Source: Stenotrophomonas maltophilia (GTDB lineage Bacteria; Pseudomonadota; Gammaproteobacteria; Xanthomonadales; Xanthomonadaceae). From it: 64,000 nucleotides of DNA. Position 1 is the first letter of the stretch. Every line of letters begins with the position of its first letter. The stretch lies in the NCBI GenBank assembly GCA_009912235.1, contig WNDS01000005.1, positions 191,001-255,000 of the forward strand. The letters are read 5' to 3'. This document shows, one piece after another, positions 37,436 through 47,097 of this stretch. The notes under the pieces were generated by a model. That model did no database searches. It worked only from the letters and a program-made list of their open reading frames with translations, and had not been told where the DNA came from. Position numbers and translations under genes: made by a program.

Positions 37436-39589
37436 ATGTCGGGTATTTCGTGGCTGCAACATCTGTCCATTGGCCGGCGCCTGATGCTGGCCTTTGCCAC
37501 GCTGATCGCCCTGATGGCGGTGCTCACGGCCGTGGGTGTGCAGCGTGTGCGGGTCATCGAAGCCAACCTAGCGCAGATCAATGACATCAACAGCGTCAAG
37601 CAGCGCCACGCCATCGACCAGCGCGGCAGCGTGCACGATCGTGCCATTGCGCTGCGCGATGTGGTGCTGCTGCCTGCCAGTGCCGAGCGCGGCACCACCC
37701 TGGCCCTGATCGATCGCCTGGCCGCCGACTATGACCGTGCCACCATCGCCCTGCGCGCGCAGCTGCGCAGCAGTGACGATGCACAGGAGCGGCAGCAATT
37801 CGCCGCCATCGAGGCGATCGCCCACGACATCGCACTGGTGGTGCAGCAGGTGCGCCAGCTGCAGGAACAGGGCGATGCAACGGCCGCCACCGCGCTGCTG
37901 CTGGAGCAGGCGCGCCCGGCCTTCGTGAAATGGCTGGCGGCGATCAATACGTTGATCGACCACGAAGAGCAGAAGAACCGCGCTGCCGCCGCGATGGCCT
38001 CTTCCACCGCACGCGATTTCTCCTACCTGATGCTTGCGCTGACCGCACTGGCGCTGGTGCTGGGGCTGTCCATCGCGCTGCTGCTGACCCGCAGCGTGGT
38101 CCGCCCGCTGCGCCAGTTGCTGCTGCTGGCCCAGCGCATCGGAGGTGGCGACCTGGGCGTGGACGTCGCCATTGCCGGGCGCGATTAGTGCGCGCAGCTG
38201 CTGCAGGCCATGGCGACCATGCAGGAGCGGCTGCGCGAGGTGATCGCAGCGCAGGCGGCCATGGCCGCGCAGCATGCGCAGGGCCAGATCAGCTACCGCA
38301 TGGACGCCACACGGCTGCCCGGGTAGTTCGGGCAGATGCTGGTCGACACCAATGCGCTGGTTGACGCCCACGTGCGCACCGAAATGACCATCGCCGAAGT
38401 GATGGGCCGCTATGCGGTGGGCGATCTCAGCCCGGACATGCCCAGCTACCCCGGCGAGAAGGCACGCCTGTCGCAGACCGTGCAGCAAGCCAAGCAGAAC
38501 CTGCTGTCGATCAGCGCCGACATCGGTGAACTGAGCCACGCCGCGCGCGGAAGTGACTTCTCGCACCGCGGCGCGGCAGCGGCGTATGCGTTCTCCTTCC
38601 GTGACATCATCGACAACCTAAACGGCATGATGGCCGCTGCCGATGCCAGCCTGGGCGCGTTGTCGGCGGTGCTGCAGGCGATCGCGCGCGGCGAGCTGAC
38701 CGGGCAGATGGACGAGGCGGCGCCGGGGGTGTTCGGCCAGATGTCGCGCCACTCCAACACCACCGTGGCCCAGCTCACCGGCATGATCGGCCAGATCCAG
38801 CACGGCGCGCGACGCATCGACGAGGCAGCGGCAGGGATCGCCCACGGCAACGGTGAACTGTCGGCGCGCACCAAAGACCAGACGGCGTGCCTGCACGACA
38901 CCACGGCCGCCATCCGCACCCTGGCCGCTGCCGTCCAGCACAATGCCAGCCTGGCGCAGGAGGCCAACGGCCTGTCGCTGGCTGCCACCGGTGCGGCGAC
39001 CGAGGGCCGTCGCGCCACCGGCGATGTGGTGGAGATGATGCAGCGTATCGAGGCGTCCTCGCTGCGCATTGCCGACATCACCGCAGTGATCGACGGCATT
39101 GCGTTCCAGACCAACATCCTGGCGCTCATTGCCGCCGTGGAGGCGGCGCGTGCCGGTGAGCACGGCCAGGTCATTGCCGTGGTGGCCGGCGAAGTGCGCA
39201 CGCTGGCCCAGCGCTCGGCCGCTGCCGCGCGCGAGATCCGCGGCCTCATCGTGGATGCCAACAGCCAGGTGGCCGAAGGCTCGGCACGGGTTGAACGTGC
39301 CGGCCAGACGATGGAACAGATCGTGGAGCGGGCGGGCCGGGTACAGGCGATGATCATCGAGATCGCCACCTCATCGCAGGCGCAGTCCGGCGACATCGCG
39401 CGGGTGGATGAAGGCCTGGACCGCCTGGCCGGCATGAACGGGCTCAACAGCCAGCTGGCCGATGTGGCTGCCAGCGCAGCGCGCTCGATGAAGGACGAAG
39501 CGGTGCTGCTGGGCGATGCGGTCAGCGTGTTCACCCTGCAGCCGGCCCCGACCACGGCACGGCGGCGGGTAGTGGGCGCGGCCGCCTGA
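37436..39589 (+). pseudogene. Methyl-accepting chemotaxis protein, two TAG codons and an eroded signalling tip
   Basis: The frame starts MSGISWLQHLSIGRRLMLAF (TM1), has a periplasmic helical domain, TM2 near residues 198-220 and a HAMP region. TAG at 38186-38188 follows VDVAIAGRD and TAG at 38324-38326 follows ATRLPG; the same frame then runs open from 38327 to 39589. The signalling domain is recognisable but altered: ILALIAAVEAA where MCPs have [21 protein letters not shown] for [21 protein letters not shown] for TEQQAASLEET. These tip positions are nearly invariant in working receptors. This points to an old loss of function rather than only base-call errors. Confidence 0.85.
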
Positions 39590-39599
39590 GCACCCTGCC

Positions 39600-39640
39600 G
39601 CGACCACACCACACCGATGCTGCCGGTGCGGCGTGGTCGC
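39600..39640. terminator. Bidirectional hairpin between MCP and cytochrome b561 genes
   Basis: GCGACCACACCACACCG and CGGTGCGGCGTGGTCGC form an extended stem with two single mismatches, between convergent genes. Confidence 0.6.
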
Positions 39641-39647
39641 CTTGGCC

Positions 39648-40184
39648 TCAGCGCCTGCCCAGCATGCTGCGCAGCACGCTGTCACGGCGTACCCAGTGGT
39701 GGAACAGGGCCGCGCCCAGGTGCGCGAGCACGACGCCGAACAGCAGGTAGGCCAGCCAGCCATGCGCGCTGCGCAGCCAGGCGTACAGCGTGGCGTCGTG
39801 CGGTGCGATGGGCGGCAGGTGCAGCCCGGCGCCCAGCGTGACCGGGTAGCCACCGGCAGACAGCAGCGCCCAGCCCAGCAGCGGCATCGCCAGTATCAGC
39901 GCATACAGCAGCAGGTGCGAGGCGTGCGCGCCCACTACCTGCAGCCGCGACAGGTCGGCCGGCAGTGCCGGCGGCCGGTGCCGCAGCCGGTAGCCCAGGC
40001 GGATGACGGCCAGCACCAGGATGGCGATGCCCAACGGCCGGTGCAGGTCGATCAGCAGCGGGCGCGCGGCGATCACGCTGACCATGGCAACGCCGATGAA
40101 TAGCATGGCGACGATCAGCACCGCCATCAGCCAGTGCAGGGCGCGCGCCACCGGGGTGAACACGGGAACAGGTGTCTGCTTCAC
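39648..40184 (-). CDS. Cytochrome b561-family membrane protein
   Basis: The 178-residue protein (GTG start overlapping the upstream stop by 4 bp) reads MKQTPVPVFTPVARALHWLM. Four membrane helices carry heme-ligand His: ARALHWLM, DLHRPLGI, GAHASHLLLY and AHGWLAYLLFGVVLAHLGAALFHHW. It is a prokaryotic diheme b561, a quinol-to-acceptor electron shuttle. Cotranscription with the catalase-like gene upstream suggests it supplies electrons for, or disposes of, peroxide chemistry in the periplasm (inference). Confidence 0.9.
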   Translation of the reverse strand: MKQTPVPVFTPVARALHWLMAVLIVAMLFIGVAMVSVIAARPLLIDLHRPLGIAILVLAVIRLGYRLRHRPPALPADLSRLQVVGAHASHLLLYALILAMPLLGWALLSAGGYPVTLGAGLHLPPIAPHDATLYAWLRSAHGWLAYLLFGVVLAHLGAALFHHWVRRDSVLRSMLGRR

Positions 40185-41281
40185 GGGCGGGTCTCCTCGC
40201 CGATGGCGTCGGTGGCCTGGCCACGGGCGATCTCGTGTTCGCGGCGGTTGAAGGACTGCGCATACACCGCCGAGCGTGCGGCCAGCAGCGGGTCGTTCGA
40301 TGCGGCCAGACCCTTCGGCAATACCAGCGGATCGAAGTTGATGTCGCGGCATTCGCCATCGGCCTGCGGGCGCGCGGTCCTCAGTTCCAGTACGCCGGCC
40401 ACGACCTGGTGGCGATCGGCGGGCCAGGCCTGCGAGGCGTCATCGACGCTGTCACCCGGGCCCGCTTCGACCAGCACCAGGTCCCAGCGCAGCGGCCCGG
40501 CAGCCAGGCGCGCCGAGAGATCCTGGGCCAGGAAGTTGCTGTCGGCCTGTTCGCGCTGTTCGGGGCTGAGCGGCACGAACGCCGCCTGCGGCCGCAGCGT
40601 CCAGCGCAGGGCGTGCTGGCGCCCGTCGGTGGAGGTGCCGATGAAGCTGTTGAGGCTGTTGTAGGCGGTGTTGGCCCAGCTGCTGGACCACGCGGCCGAC
40701 TTCGCCCAGGCCTGGAAGGCGCGTGCCTGCGGCTGCGAGGCCAGGAACGCGGCCATGCGCGCCGGGTCGGGCTTTCCGGTGGCCGGATCGGGCGTGCTGG
40801 CTTCGGCCTGCGCGCGGAAGGCCTCCGGCGTGGCGACCGCGAAGAAGGGCGAGCTGTTCATGGCGGTGCGCCACTGCTGGCCATCATCGGTGCGTAGCAG
40901 CAGCGCCAGGCTGCGCACGCGGGCCTTGGCGTCGGCCGCATGCGGGTCGGTGCCGGGGCAGGACAGGCGGCCCAGCACAGGTACATCGCGCTGGGTGAAC
41001 ACCCGAGCCGACGACAGCGCGGCGCCCTCGCCGGAGGCGCGGAAGCTCCCCAGCACGCAGATGCCCTTGCTGTGCGAGCGGCGGAAGCCGGGCGGCGGCG
41101 CGCTGCTGTGTTCGATGGCATCGATCAGCTGCGGCGCGGTCAGGGCGCGGCTGCCGAGGTGGCCGCCGGCCCAGGCAAAGGCGAGCACGCCCGCGCCCAG
41201 CAGCAGGCCGATGCCGGCCAGGGGCAACAGGGGCCGCAGCCATGGCCGCGCGGAAGGAAGGTGTGGAGGGGGCTGGGACAT
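40181..41281 (-). CDS. Membrane-anchored catalase-family peroxidase (SrpA-like)
   Basis: This 366-residue protein has a single N-terminal membrane anchor (about residues 17-40). GFRRSHSKGICVLG contains the distal heme His, MNSSPFFAVATPEAF and WANTAYNSLNSFIG are catalase-core segments, and RSAVYAQSFNRREHE has the proximal Tyr heme ligand. It is the short catalase form of the SrpA type, usually a peroxidase rather than a full catalase, facing the periplasm. Its promoter (41311-41336) matches that of the divergent ECF sigma factor, which probably controls it. Confidence 0.88.
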   Translation of the reverse strand: MSQPPPHLPSARPWLRPLLPLAGIGLLLGAGVLAFAWAGGHLGSRALTAPQLIDAIEHSSAPPPGFRRSHSKGICVLGSFRASGEGAALSSARVFTQRDVPVLGRLSCPGTDPHAADAKARVRSLALLLRTDDGQQWRTAMNSSPFFAVATPEAFRAQAEASTPDPATGKPDPARMAAFLASQPQARAFQAWAKSAAWSSSWANTAYNSLNSFIGTSTDGRQHALRWTLRPQAAFVPLSPEQREQADSNFLAQDLSARLAAGPLRWDLVLVEAGPGDSVDDASQAWPADRHQVVAGVLELRTARPQADGECRDINFDPLVLPKGLAASNDPLLAARSAVYAQSFNRREHEIARGQATDAIGEETRP

Positions 41282-41310
41282 GCCGGACTCGGGTTGGGGG
41301 TATGGGAGTA

Positions 41311-41336
41311 GGACGCCCGGCCGCGCTGGCTATTCC
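41311..41336 (-). promoter_or_regulatory. ECF-type promoter of the catalase-b561 operon
   Basis: On the minus strand: GGAATA, 15 bp, CGTCC then TACTCCC. The -35 GGAATA and -10 CGTC fit ECF sigma promoters, and the same sequence with the same spacing occurs on the plus strand 15 bp away. Confidence 0.8.
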
Positions 41337-41351
41337 CCACGCGATGGCCAC

Positions 41352-41376
41352 GGAATACTCTCGGCCCGTGAGCGTC
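41352..41376 (+). promoter_or_regulatory. ECF-type autoregulatory promoter of the sigma/anti-sigma operon
   Basis: GGAATA (41352-41357), 15 bp, CGTC (41373-41376), then CTACTTCCC. It is the mirror copy of the promoter at 41311-41336. The start codon follows about 30 bp downstream. Confidence 0.8.
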
Positions 41377-41405
41377 CTACTTCCCGTACCCGACGGAATG
41401 CCTTG

Positions 41406-41918
41406 ATGGACGAGCTGGACGACCAACAACTGCGTGAACTGCTGCCGGGCCTGCGCCGCTTCGCGCGTTCGCTGTGCCATGACGGTAGCAGCGCCGATGA
41501 CCTGGTGCAGGCCGCGCTGGAGCGCGCGCTGTCGCGCTGGCACAGCCGCCGTGACCAGGCCGCACTGAAACCGTGGCTGTTCCAGATCCTGTACCGGCAG
41601 TTCATCGACGAACAGCGCCGCAGCCGGCGCTGGCAGCGGCTGGCCGGGCTGTTCGGCGCCTCGTTGCAGGACAGTGCGCCGTCCGCCGAGCGCGTGCACG
41701 ATGGCCGTGCCACGCTGGCGCAGTTCGATCGGCTGGTGCCCGAGCAGCGCGCGCTGCTGATGCTGGTGGCGGTGGAGGGCTTCAGCTACCGCGAAGCCGC
41801 CGATGCGCTGGGCGTGCCGCTGGGCACCGTCATGTCGCGGCTGTCGCGCGCCCGCGACCGCCTGCGTGTGCTGGACGAAGGCCAGGCCCCGGCCCCATCC
41901 CTGAGGAGAATTCCATGA
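41406..41918 (+). CDS. ECF RNA polymerase sigma factor
   Basis: The 170-residue protein MDELDDQQLRELLPGLRRFA has region 2 (SADDLVQAALERALSRWH and KPWLFQILYRQFIDEQRR) and region 4 (LVPEQRALLMLVAVEGFSYREAADALGVPLGTVMSRLSRARDRL). It has no N-terminal region 1, as in group 4 sigma factors. It overlaps the anti-sigma gene by 4 bp. The matching promoters on both strands upstream suggest that it drives its own operon and the divergent catalase-b561 operon. Confidence 0.93.
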   Translation: MDELDDQQLRELLPGLRRFARSLCHDGSSADDLVQAALERALSRWHSRRDQAALKPWLFQILYRQFIDEQRRSRRWQRLAGLFGASLQDSAPSAERVHDGRATLAQFDRLVPEQRALLMLVAVEGFSYREAADALGVPLGTVMSRLSRARDRLRVLDEGQAPAPSLRRIP

Positions 41919-42676
41919 ACACCCCCGCCCCGACCGACGAAGAGCTGCATGCCCTGGTGGATGGCCGCCTGGCGCCGGCACGGCAGGCCGAGGTGCTGGC
42001 CTGGCTGCAGGACAACCCGCAGCAGCAGGCACGGGTGGATGGCTGGACGCGGGATCTGCGCAGCCTGCGCGCGGCCTGGGCCGGCAACGATGCCGGTACC
42101 ATGCTGCCGGCCGCGCTCGACCCGGTGGCTACCCGCCGGCGCCTGCGCACGCAGCGCCGGCGCAGGCTGGCGACCGTGGCCGCCTGTGCGCTGACGCTGT
42201 GCATCGGCACCGGGCTGGGCTGGCAGCTGCACGCCGGCCGTGATGCCGAGCACCTGCCGATGGCCGACGCGGTGGCGGCGTACCGGCTGTTCGCCGCCGC
42301 CGGCGTTCCGCTGGAATTCAATGCCGGGGGCCGTGTGCAGCTGGATGACTGGCTGCGCGGGCATTTCGGCAGCGCCGCCGATGTGCCCGACCTGTCCGCG
42401 CAGGGCTACCGCCTGCAGGGCGGCCGGCTGCTCTCCACCGCCGAAGGGGCGGCCGCCATGCTGGTCTACCAGGCCGAGGACGGTGGCCGCATTGGCCTGT
42501 ACGTGCGGCCGCGCACACCCCGCGCGCTGCCGGTGGGCGAACGCCGCGATGGCAGGCTGCTGGCCCAGTACTGGTCCCGCAACGGCGTGGCGTTCGCGCT
42601 GGTCGGGCCGGCGGACAGCATGCGTACCCAGCCGCTGCTGCCGCTGCTCAGCGGTGCTGGCGAGCAGCAGGGCTGA
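41915..42676 (+). CDS. Membrane anti-sigma factor
   Basis: The 253-residue protein starts MNTPAPTDEELHALVDGRLA, a typical anti-sigma N-terminal domain that binds the sigma factor in the cytosol. RRRRLATVAACALTLCIGTG (residues about 78-97) leads into one membrane helix; the remainder is periplasmic with AAGVPLEFNAGGRVQLDDWL and MLVYQAEDGGRIGLYVRPRT. No HxxxCxxC zinc motif is seen. Translational coupling to the sigma gene supports the pairing. The signal probably is oxidative, judging from the regulated catalase (inference). Confidence 0.88.
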   Translation: MNTPAPTDEELHALVDGRLAPARQAEVLAWLQDNPQQQARVDGWTRDLRSLRAAWAGNDAGTMLPAALDPVATRRRLRTQRRRRLATVAACALTLCIGTGLGWQLHAGRDAEHLPMADAVAAYRLFAAAGVPLEFNAGGRVQLDDWLRGHFGSAADVPDLSAQGYRLQGGRLLSTAEGAAAMLVYQAEDGGRIGLYVRPRTPRALPVGERRDGRLLAQYWSRNGVAFALVGPADSMRTQPLLPLLSGAGEQQG

Positions 42677-42692
42677 GCCACGCGCGCAGCAC

Positions 42693-43967
42693 TCAGGCCT
42701 CCGCGATCCGCCGCAGCACCACGCTGGCATTGACCCCGCCGAAGCCGAAGCCGTTGGACTGCGCGTAGTCCATCGCCATCGGCCGGGCCTGGCCGCGCAC
42801 CAGGTCCAGGCCCTCGGCCAGCGCGTCGGGCGTGTCCAGGTTCAACGTGGCCGGTGCGATCTGGTCGCGCAGCGCCAGCACGGTGAAGATCGCTTTAAGT
42901 GCACCGGCGGCGCCGAGCAGATGGCCGGCGGCCGATTTGGTGGCGCTGATGGCCGGGCCGCCCGCGCCGCCGAACACCGCACGCAGTGCGGCCAGTTCAC
43001 TGGCATCGCCCAGCGGCGTTGAAGTGGCATGCGCGTTGACGTGCTGCACCTGCGCCGGGGTGATGCCGGCCTGCGCCAGTGCCAGCTGCATGGCGCGCTG
43101 TGCGCCGTTGCCGTCGGTGGGTGGGCAGGTCAGGTGGTGGGCATCGGAGCATGTGCCGTACCCCACCAGCTCGGCCAGCGGCGTGGCAGCGCGGCGCAGC
43201 GCATGCGCGCGCTCTTCCAGCACCAGCACGGCGGCACCTTCGGCGATGACGAAGCCATCGCGGGCCTGGTCGAACGGGCGCGAGGACTGCTGCGGCCCGA
43301 ACGCCGTGCCGCAGGACAGTGCGCGCGCGGCGGCGAAGGAACCCACGCCGACGCGGTCCACGCAAGCGTCGGTACCGCCGCAGACCGCCACGTCCACTTC
43401 ACCGGTGCGCAGCAGCCGCGCGGCATCGCCGATGGCCTGCACGCTGGCCGCGCAGGCGGTGGCGGGCGCACCGATCGGTCCCTTGAAGCCGTGCCGGATG
43501 GCGATGCCGCCGGCGGCCATGTGGGTCAGGAAACTGGGCAGGGTGAACGGTGACAGCCGCGCCGGGCCCCGGCTGTCGGTGGTGCGCACCGCGCACGCCA
43601 TGGCGCCGGAGCCGCCGATGCCCGAGGCGATCAGGGTGGCGGTGCGTTGCCGCGCTTCATCGCTCTGTGGCGCCCAGCCGGCCTGGGCCAGCGCTTCATC
43701 GGCGGCAGCCAGTGCCAGCAGGATGAAGCGGTCCATCTTCTTCTGTTCCTTGCGGTCGACCACCCGGTCCGGGTCGAAGCCGCCGGGCACCTCCGCGCGC
43801 CATGCCGGCACCAGTCCGCCGGGCAGGGTGCCGGGCAGGCCTTCAATGATCGCCGCCGGCAGCACGCCAATGCCGGATTCCCCGCGCAGCAGCCGTTGCC
43901 AGACGGTTTCCACGCCACAGCCCAGGGGTGACACCACCCCCATTCCCGTTACGACAACTCGCCTCAT
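42693..43967 (-). CDS. Beta-ketoacyl-ACP synthase II-like protein
   Basis: From MRRVVVTGMGVVSPLGCGVE the protein is 424 residues. ATACAASVQAIGD has the nucleophile Cys, VNAHATSTPLGD and KSAAGHLLGAAG the two catalytic His, and NGFGFGGVNASVVL the C-terminal loop, so the KAS II triad is complete. It differs from housekeeping FabF in the N-terminal insert GLPGTLPGGLVPAWRAEVPGG. No acpP or fabG lies nearby, so this is an additional FabF paralogue of unknown product. The upstream frame (to 44033) has no homology. It lies downstream of the thiamine locus on the same strand, 93 bp away. Confidence 0.9.
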   Translation of the reverse strand: MRRVVVTGMGVVSPLGCGVETVWQRLLRGESGIGVLPAAIIEGLPGTLPGGLVPAWRAEVPGGFDPDRVVDRKEQKKMDRFILLALAAADEALAQAGWAPQSDEARQRTATLIASGIGGSGAMACAVRTTDSRGPARLSPFTLPSFLTHMAAGGIAIRHGFKGPIGAPATACAASVQAIGDAARLLRTGEVDVAVCGGTDACVDRVGVGSFAAARALSCGTAFGPQQSSRPFDQARDGFVIAEGAAVLVLEERAHALRRAATPLAELVGYGTCSDAHHLTCPPTDGNGAQRAMQLALAQAGITPAQVQHVNAHATSTPLGDASELAALRAVFGGAGGPAISATKSAAGHLLGAAGALKAIFTVLALRDQIAPATLNLDTPDALAEGLDLVRGQARPMAMDYAQSNGFGFGGVNASVVLRRIAEA

Positions 43968-44060
43968 GTCGATCGTCCCGCTGGTCCGGAGCCGCTGCGC
44001 CGCGGGCCAGGCCTGCAGCAAAGACAGTAGCAAGTCCCGGTGCCTGCGGCGCGTGCAGGC

Positions 44061-44654
44061 TCAGCGCCGGGGGTGGGGCAGCGTGGCCGGCGGCTGGCGG
44101 CCCGCCACGGTCCAGGCGCGCAGGCCCATCACCGCCAGGCCGACGAAGAACAGGTACAGCGCGGCGGTGACATGCAGCGACTTCACCAGGTAGGCGCCCA
44201 CGTACACCACATCGACGATGATCCATACCCACCACGCCGCAACGTGACGCCGTGCCTGCCACCACTGCGCCATCAGGCTCAGCGCGGCCAGCATGGCATC
44301 CAGCCACGGCAGCGCGGCATCGGTGCTGAAGTGCATCAGCGCACCCAGCGCGAGGCCGCCGGCCACTGCCACGCACAGGCCGCGCAGCAGCTGGCGCCGC
44401 GCCAGCGGCACGATGCGGATGTGGCCTTCCTGCCGCGCGTGCTGCCGCCAGTTGAGGCAGCCATAGGCCAGGAACGCAGCGAAGGCCACCTGCAGCAGCG
44501 TGTCCGAATACAGCCGCGCCTGCGCGAACACCAGCCCGTACAGCGACACCGACACCAGCCCGACCGGCCACGCCAGCAGCTGCCGGCGCGCCATCAGCCA
44601 CACGCCGGCCACGCTGAACAGCGCGGCGCTCCACTCCAGCACGGCGCCGCTCAC
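44061..44654 (-). CDS. PnuC-family vitamin transporter (probable thiamine, PnuT)
   Basis: The 197-residue membrane protein (GTG start, MSGAVLEWSAALFSVAGVWL) has about seven helices and the PnuC pattern LMARRQLLAWPVGLVSVSLYG, YGCLNWRQH and VWIIVDVVYVGAYLVKSLHVTAALY. PnuC proteins are facilitators for vitamin precursors. Its start overlaps the stop of the TonB receptor gene and the operon is preceded by a TPP riboswitch, so thiamine (PnuT) is the expected substrate rather than nicotinamide riboside. Intact here, unlike the receptor gene. Confidence 0.88.
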   Translation of the reverse strand: MSGAVLEWSAALFSVAGVWLMARRQLLAWPVGLVSVSLYGLVFAQARLYSDTLLQVAFAAFLAYGCLNWRQHARQEGHIRIVPLARRQLLRGLCVAVAGGLALGALMHFSTDAALPWLDAMLAALSLMAQWWQARRHVAAWWVWIIVDVVYVGAYLVKSLHVTAALYLFFVGLAVMGLRAWTVAGRQPPATLPHPRR

Positions 44655-46830
44655 AGCCCGAACGTCACGGACAGGCGCGCCTGGCGTGGCGCACCGGGGA
44701 ACAGGTAGTAATCGCCCGAACTGCTGCCGGTATCGCGCCAGTAGAAGCGGTTGAACACGTTGTCCACCGGCAGGTTCCAGGTGACCGGGTGCGCGCGCAG
44801 CTGCTGCTGGAAGCGCAGGCCCAGATCAACCACGTGGTAGGCCGGCGCACGCACGCGGCCATCGGCGGCGGCCACGTTGGCCGCGGCATAGCGCCAGCCA
44901 CCGGTCACGGCCAGCGTTTCCAGGAACGGCAGCGCGTATTCCACATGCACGGCCGCACGCGCCTTCGGCACGTTGATCAGTTGGTGGCCTTCGTAGGCCG
45001 GTGTGCCGGCATCGCGCGCACGCGCCTGCAGCACGCTGGCGCTGGCGTTGAGCAGCAGCCGCTCGGTCACGTGGCCGTTGGCGCTCAGTTCCAGCCCGGT
45101 GTGGGTCTGCTGGCCTTCCTGCACGAAGCTGTAGCCGGCGCTGCTGCCATCGGGGCGGGCGTACTGGTAGGGCTGGCTGGTGCGGAACAGCGCCGCGCCC
45201 AGGGTGAGCGAATCGGCCAGCGCGTACTTCACGCCTGCTTCCAGCTGGCGCGACTGCACGGCCGGCAGGAAATCACCGGCATTGCTGGTCCAGAACGGTG
45301 CTTCCTGGCCCAGCGCGATGCCGCGAACGTAGCTGGTGTAGACGCTCAGCGCCGCGTTGGCCTGCCAGACCATTGCGGTCTGCGGCAGGAAGCGCGACAG
45401 GCGGTCGCTGCGCTCGAGCGCGCCGCGTTTGTCGTAGGCACGCTCGTCCAGCCGCACGAAGCGGCCACCGGCCAGCCACTGCCAGTCGCCCAGGCGCATG
45501 CGGTCGAGCACGAACACCGCCTTCTGCCGGCTGTCCAGGCGGCGCACGGCATCGCCCGGCTGCAGCGGCGAATGCGCGAACACCGGCACATCGGCATCAT
45601 GGATGTTGGCGGTGCCCACGTATTCGTTGACGTTGCTGCGCTTGTCCACGGTGCGCTGGAAACCGTCCACGCCCACGCTCAGCTGGTGGCTGACGGCACC
45701 GGTGTCGAAGCGGCCGCGTAGTTCAGCGCGCGCTTCCAGGTTGCGACGGGTGTCGTCGGGGCTGCGGTAATCGTAGATGTCGTAGTCGCCGTTGGGCGCG
45801 AAGTAGTTGCCGGGCACGCTGCCATCGGCGCACTGGGCGGCGTAGAAGCAGCCGTAGGCGAAGGCCACGTTGTCATCGATGACCGAGCGGCTGTGGCCCA
45901 CCGACACGCGCGACTGCCAGTCCGCGCTGAAATCGTAGGTGTGCAGCGCGGTGACGTTGCTGCTGGCAATGCCCACCGGTGCCTGCCAGGGCTGGTAGCC
46001 CAGCATGTGCGAACGGTCCACGCCGCGCGGCAGGCCGGTGCCCCCAGCAGCTGATAGCCGGACACCGAGCGCTGCGCGCTGGTCTGGTAGCTGGCATCCA
46101 CTTCCAGCTTGCCGCGCTCGCCGATCAGCCAGTCGGCGGCCAGCGAGTAGAAGTTGCGGCGGCCATCGGCGTGGTCCACGTAGGAATGCGCATCTTCCCA
46201 GGCGGCGTTGAAGCGCATGCCGAAGCGCGGGGTGAACCAGTGGCCCAGGTCCACGGCGGTGTAGCGGCTGCCTTCCGAATCGGTGCCGAGGGTGACGTTG
46301 CGCACTTCGGCCGGGCGCTTTCCCACGTAGTTGATGATGCCGCCGGGTGCCATCACGCCGGCGGCCAGGCCGGCCTTGCCCTTGAGGATCTCCACCTGCT
46401 GGATGTTCTCCAGCGCCAGCCGCTGTTCGCCGGCCATCGACAGACCGTTGAAGCGGTAGCCGGTGGCGGTGTCCAGCGCGAAGCCGCGGATGGCGATGTT
46501 CTGCTAGTAGCCGACCGGGGCGTAGCTGTCGCCCAGCGAGGCATCGCTGCGAGCCAGCTCGGACAGGGTGCGCACCTGCAGCGCGTCCAGCAGGGTACGG
46601 TCGAGCACGTTCACCGAAGCCGGCGTGTCCTTCCACTCACCGTCGCCGAAGCTGCCGGATTGCGTGGCCTGCGCGCCGGCCTGGCGCGCCTGCACGCGCA
46701 CGGCGGCAAGATCGGTGGGCGAGCGCTCGCCGGCGTCGGCGGCAGCGTCGGTGGCATGGGCGGGCAGGGCCACACAGAGGGCCAGGGCGAGCAGGGCGGA
46801 GCGCTGGCAGCGGTTCATTCGGTTCGTCAT
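44651..46830 (-). pseudogene. TonB-dependent receptor (thiamine-regulated), TAG and frameshift
   Basis: The product starts MTNRMNRCQRSALLALALCV (signal peptide, ending near AHATD). The plug domain begins DTPASVNVLDRTLLDALQVR and is stopped by TAG at 46504-46506 after DSYAPVGY; it then continues QNIAIRGFALDTATGYRFNG. A run of five G (46041-46045 as C on the plus strand) is one base short of the frame needed: before it YQLLGAP, after it GLPRGVDRSHMLGYQPW. Beta-barrel strands continue to the terminal LSVTFGL. With a TPP riboswitch ahead and PnuC behind, the intact gene would be an outer-membrane thiamine-compound receptor. Confidence 0.85.
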
Positions 46831-46908
46831 CAGGCAGAAGGAGACGAAGCGACGGCGCGAACGTACACCGGCCCGGTTGGCCCGGGAGGCGGTGTGCCCA
46901 GTGCTCAA

Positions 46909-46985
46909 AGCTCCCTACGCCGGTGCAAACCGGATCAGGTTCCAAGGGACTCTCTCAGCCTGGCAGATCCAGGCGCCCCCGCTTC
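46909..46985 (-). promoter_or_regulatory. TPP riboswitch (THI element)
   Basis: Reading the minus strand: GGGGGCGCC, then GCTGAGAGAGTCCC, then TTGGAACCTGATCCGG and CACCGGCGTAGGGA. CTGAGA, the ACCTGATC core and the closing CGTAGGGA are the conserved thi-box elements. It ends about 80 nt before the receptor start, the usual place for translational or transcriptional control by thiamine pyrophosphate. Confidence 0.92.
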
Positions 46986-47097
46986 GGTGACCATTTCACA
47001 ACAATGGGTACGGATTTGCGAGCGGCCGGTGTTCACGTAGCGGTGTGAACGCGTGCGTTAGGGCCTGTGCGTGGTGGGGCTGGGGTGGGTTCATGCG

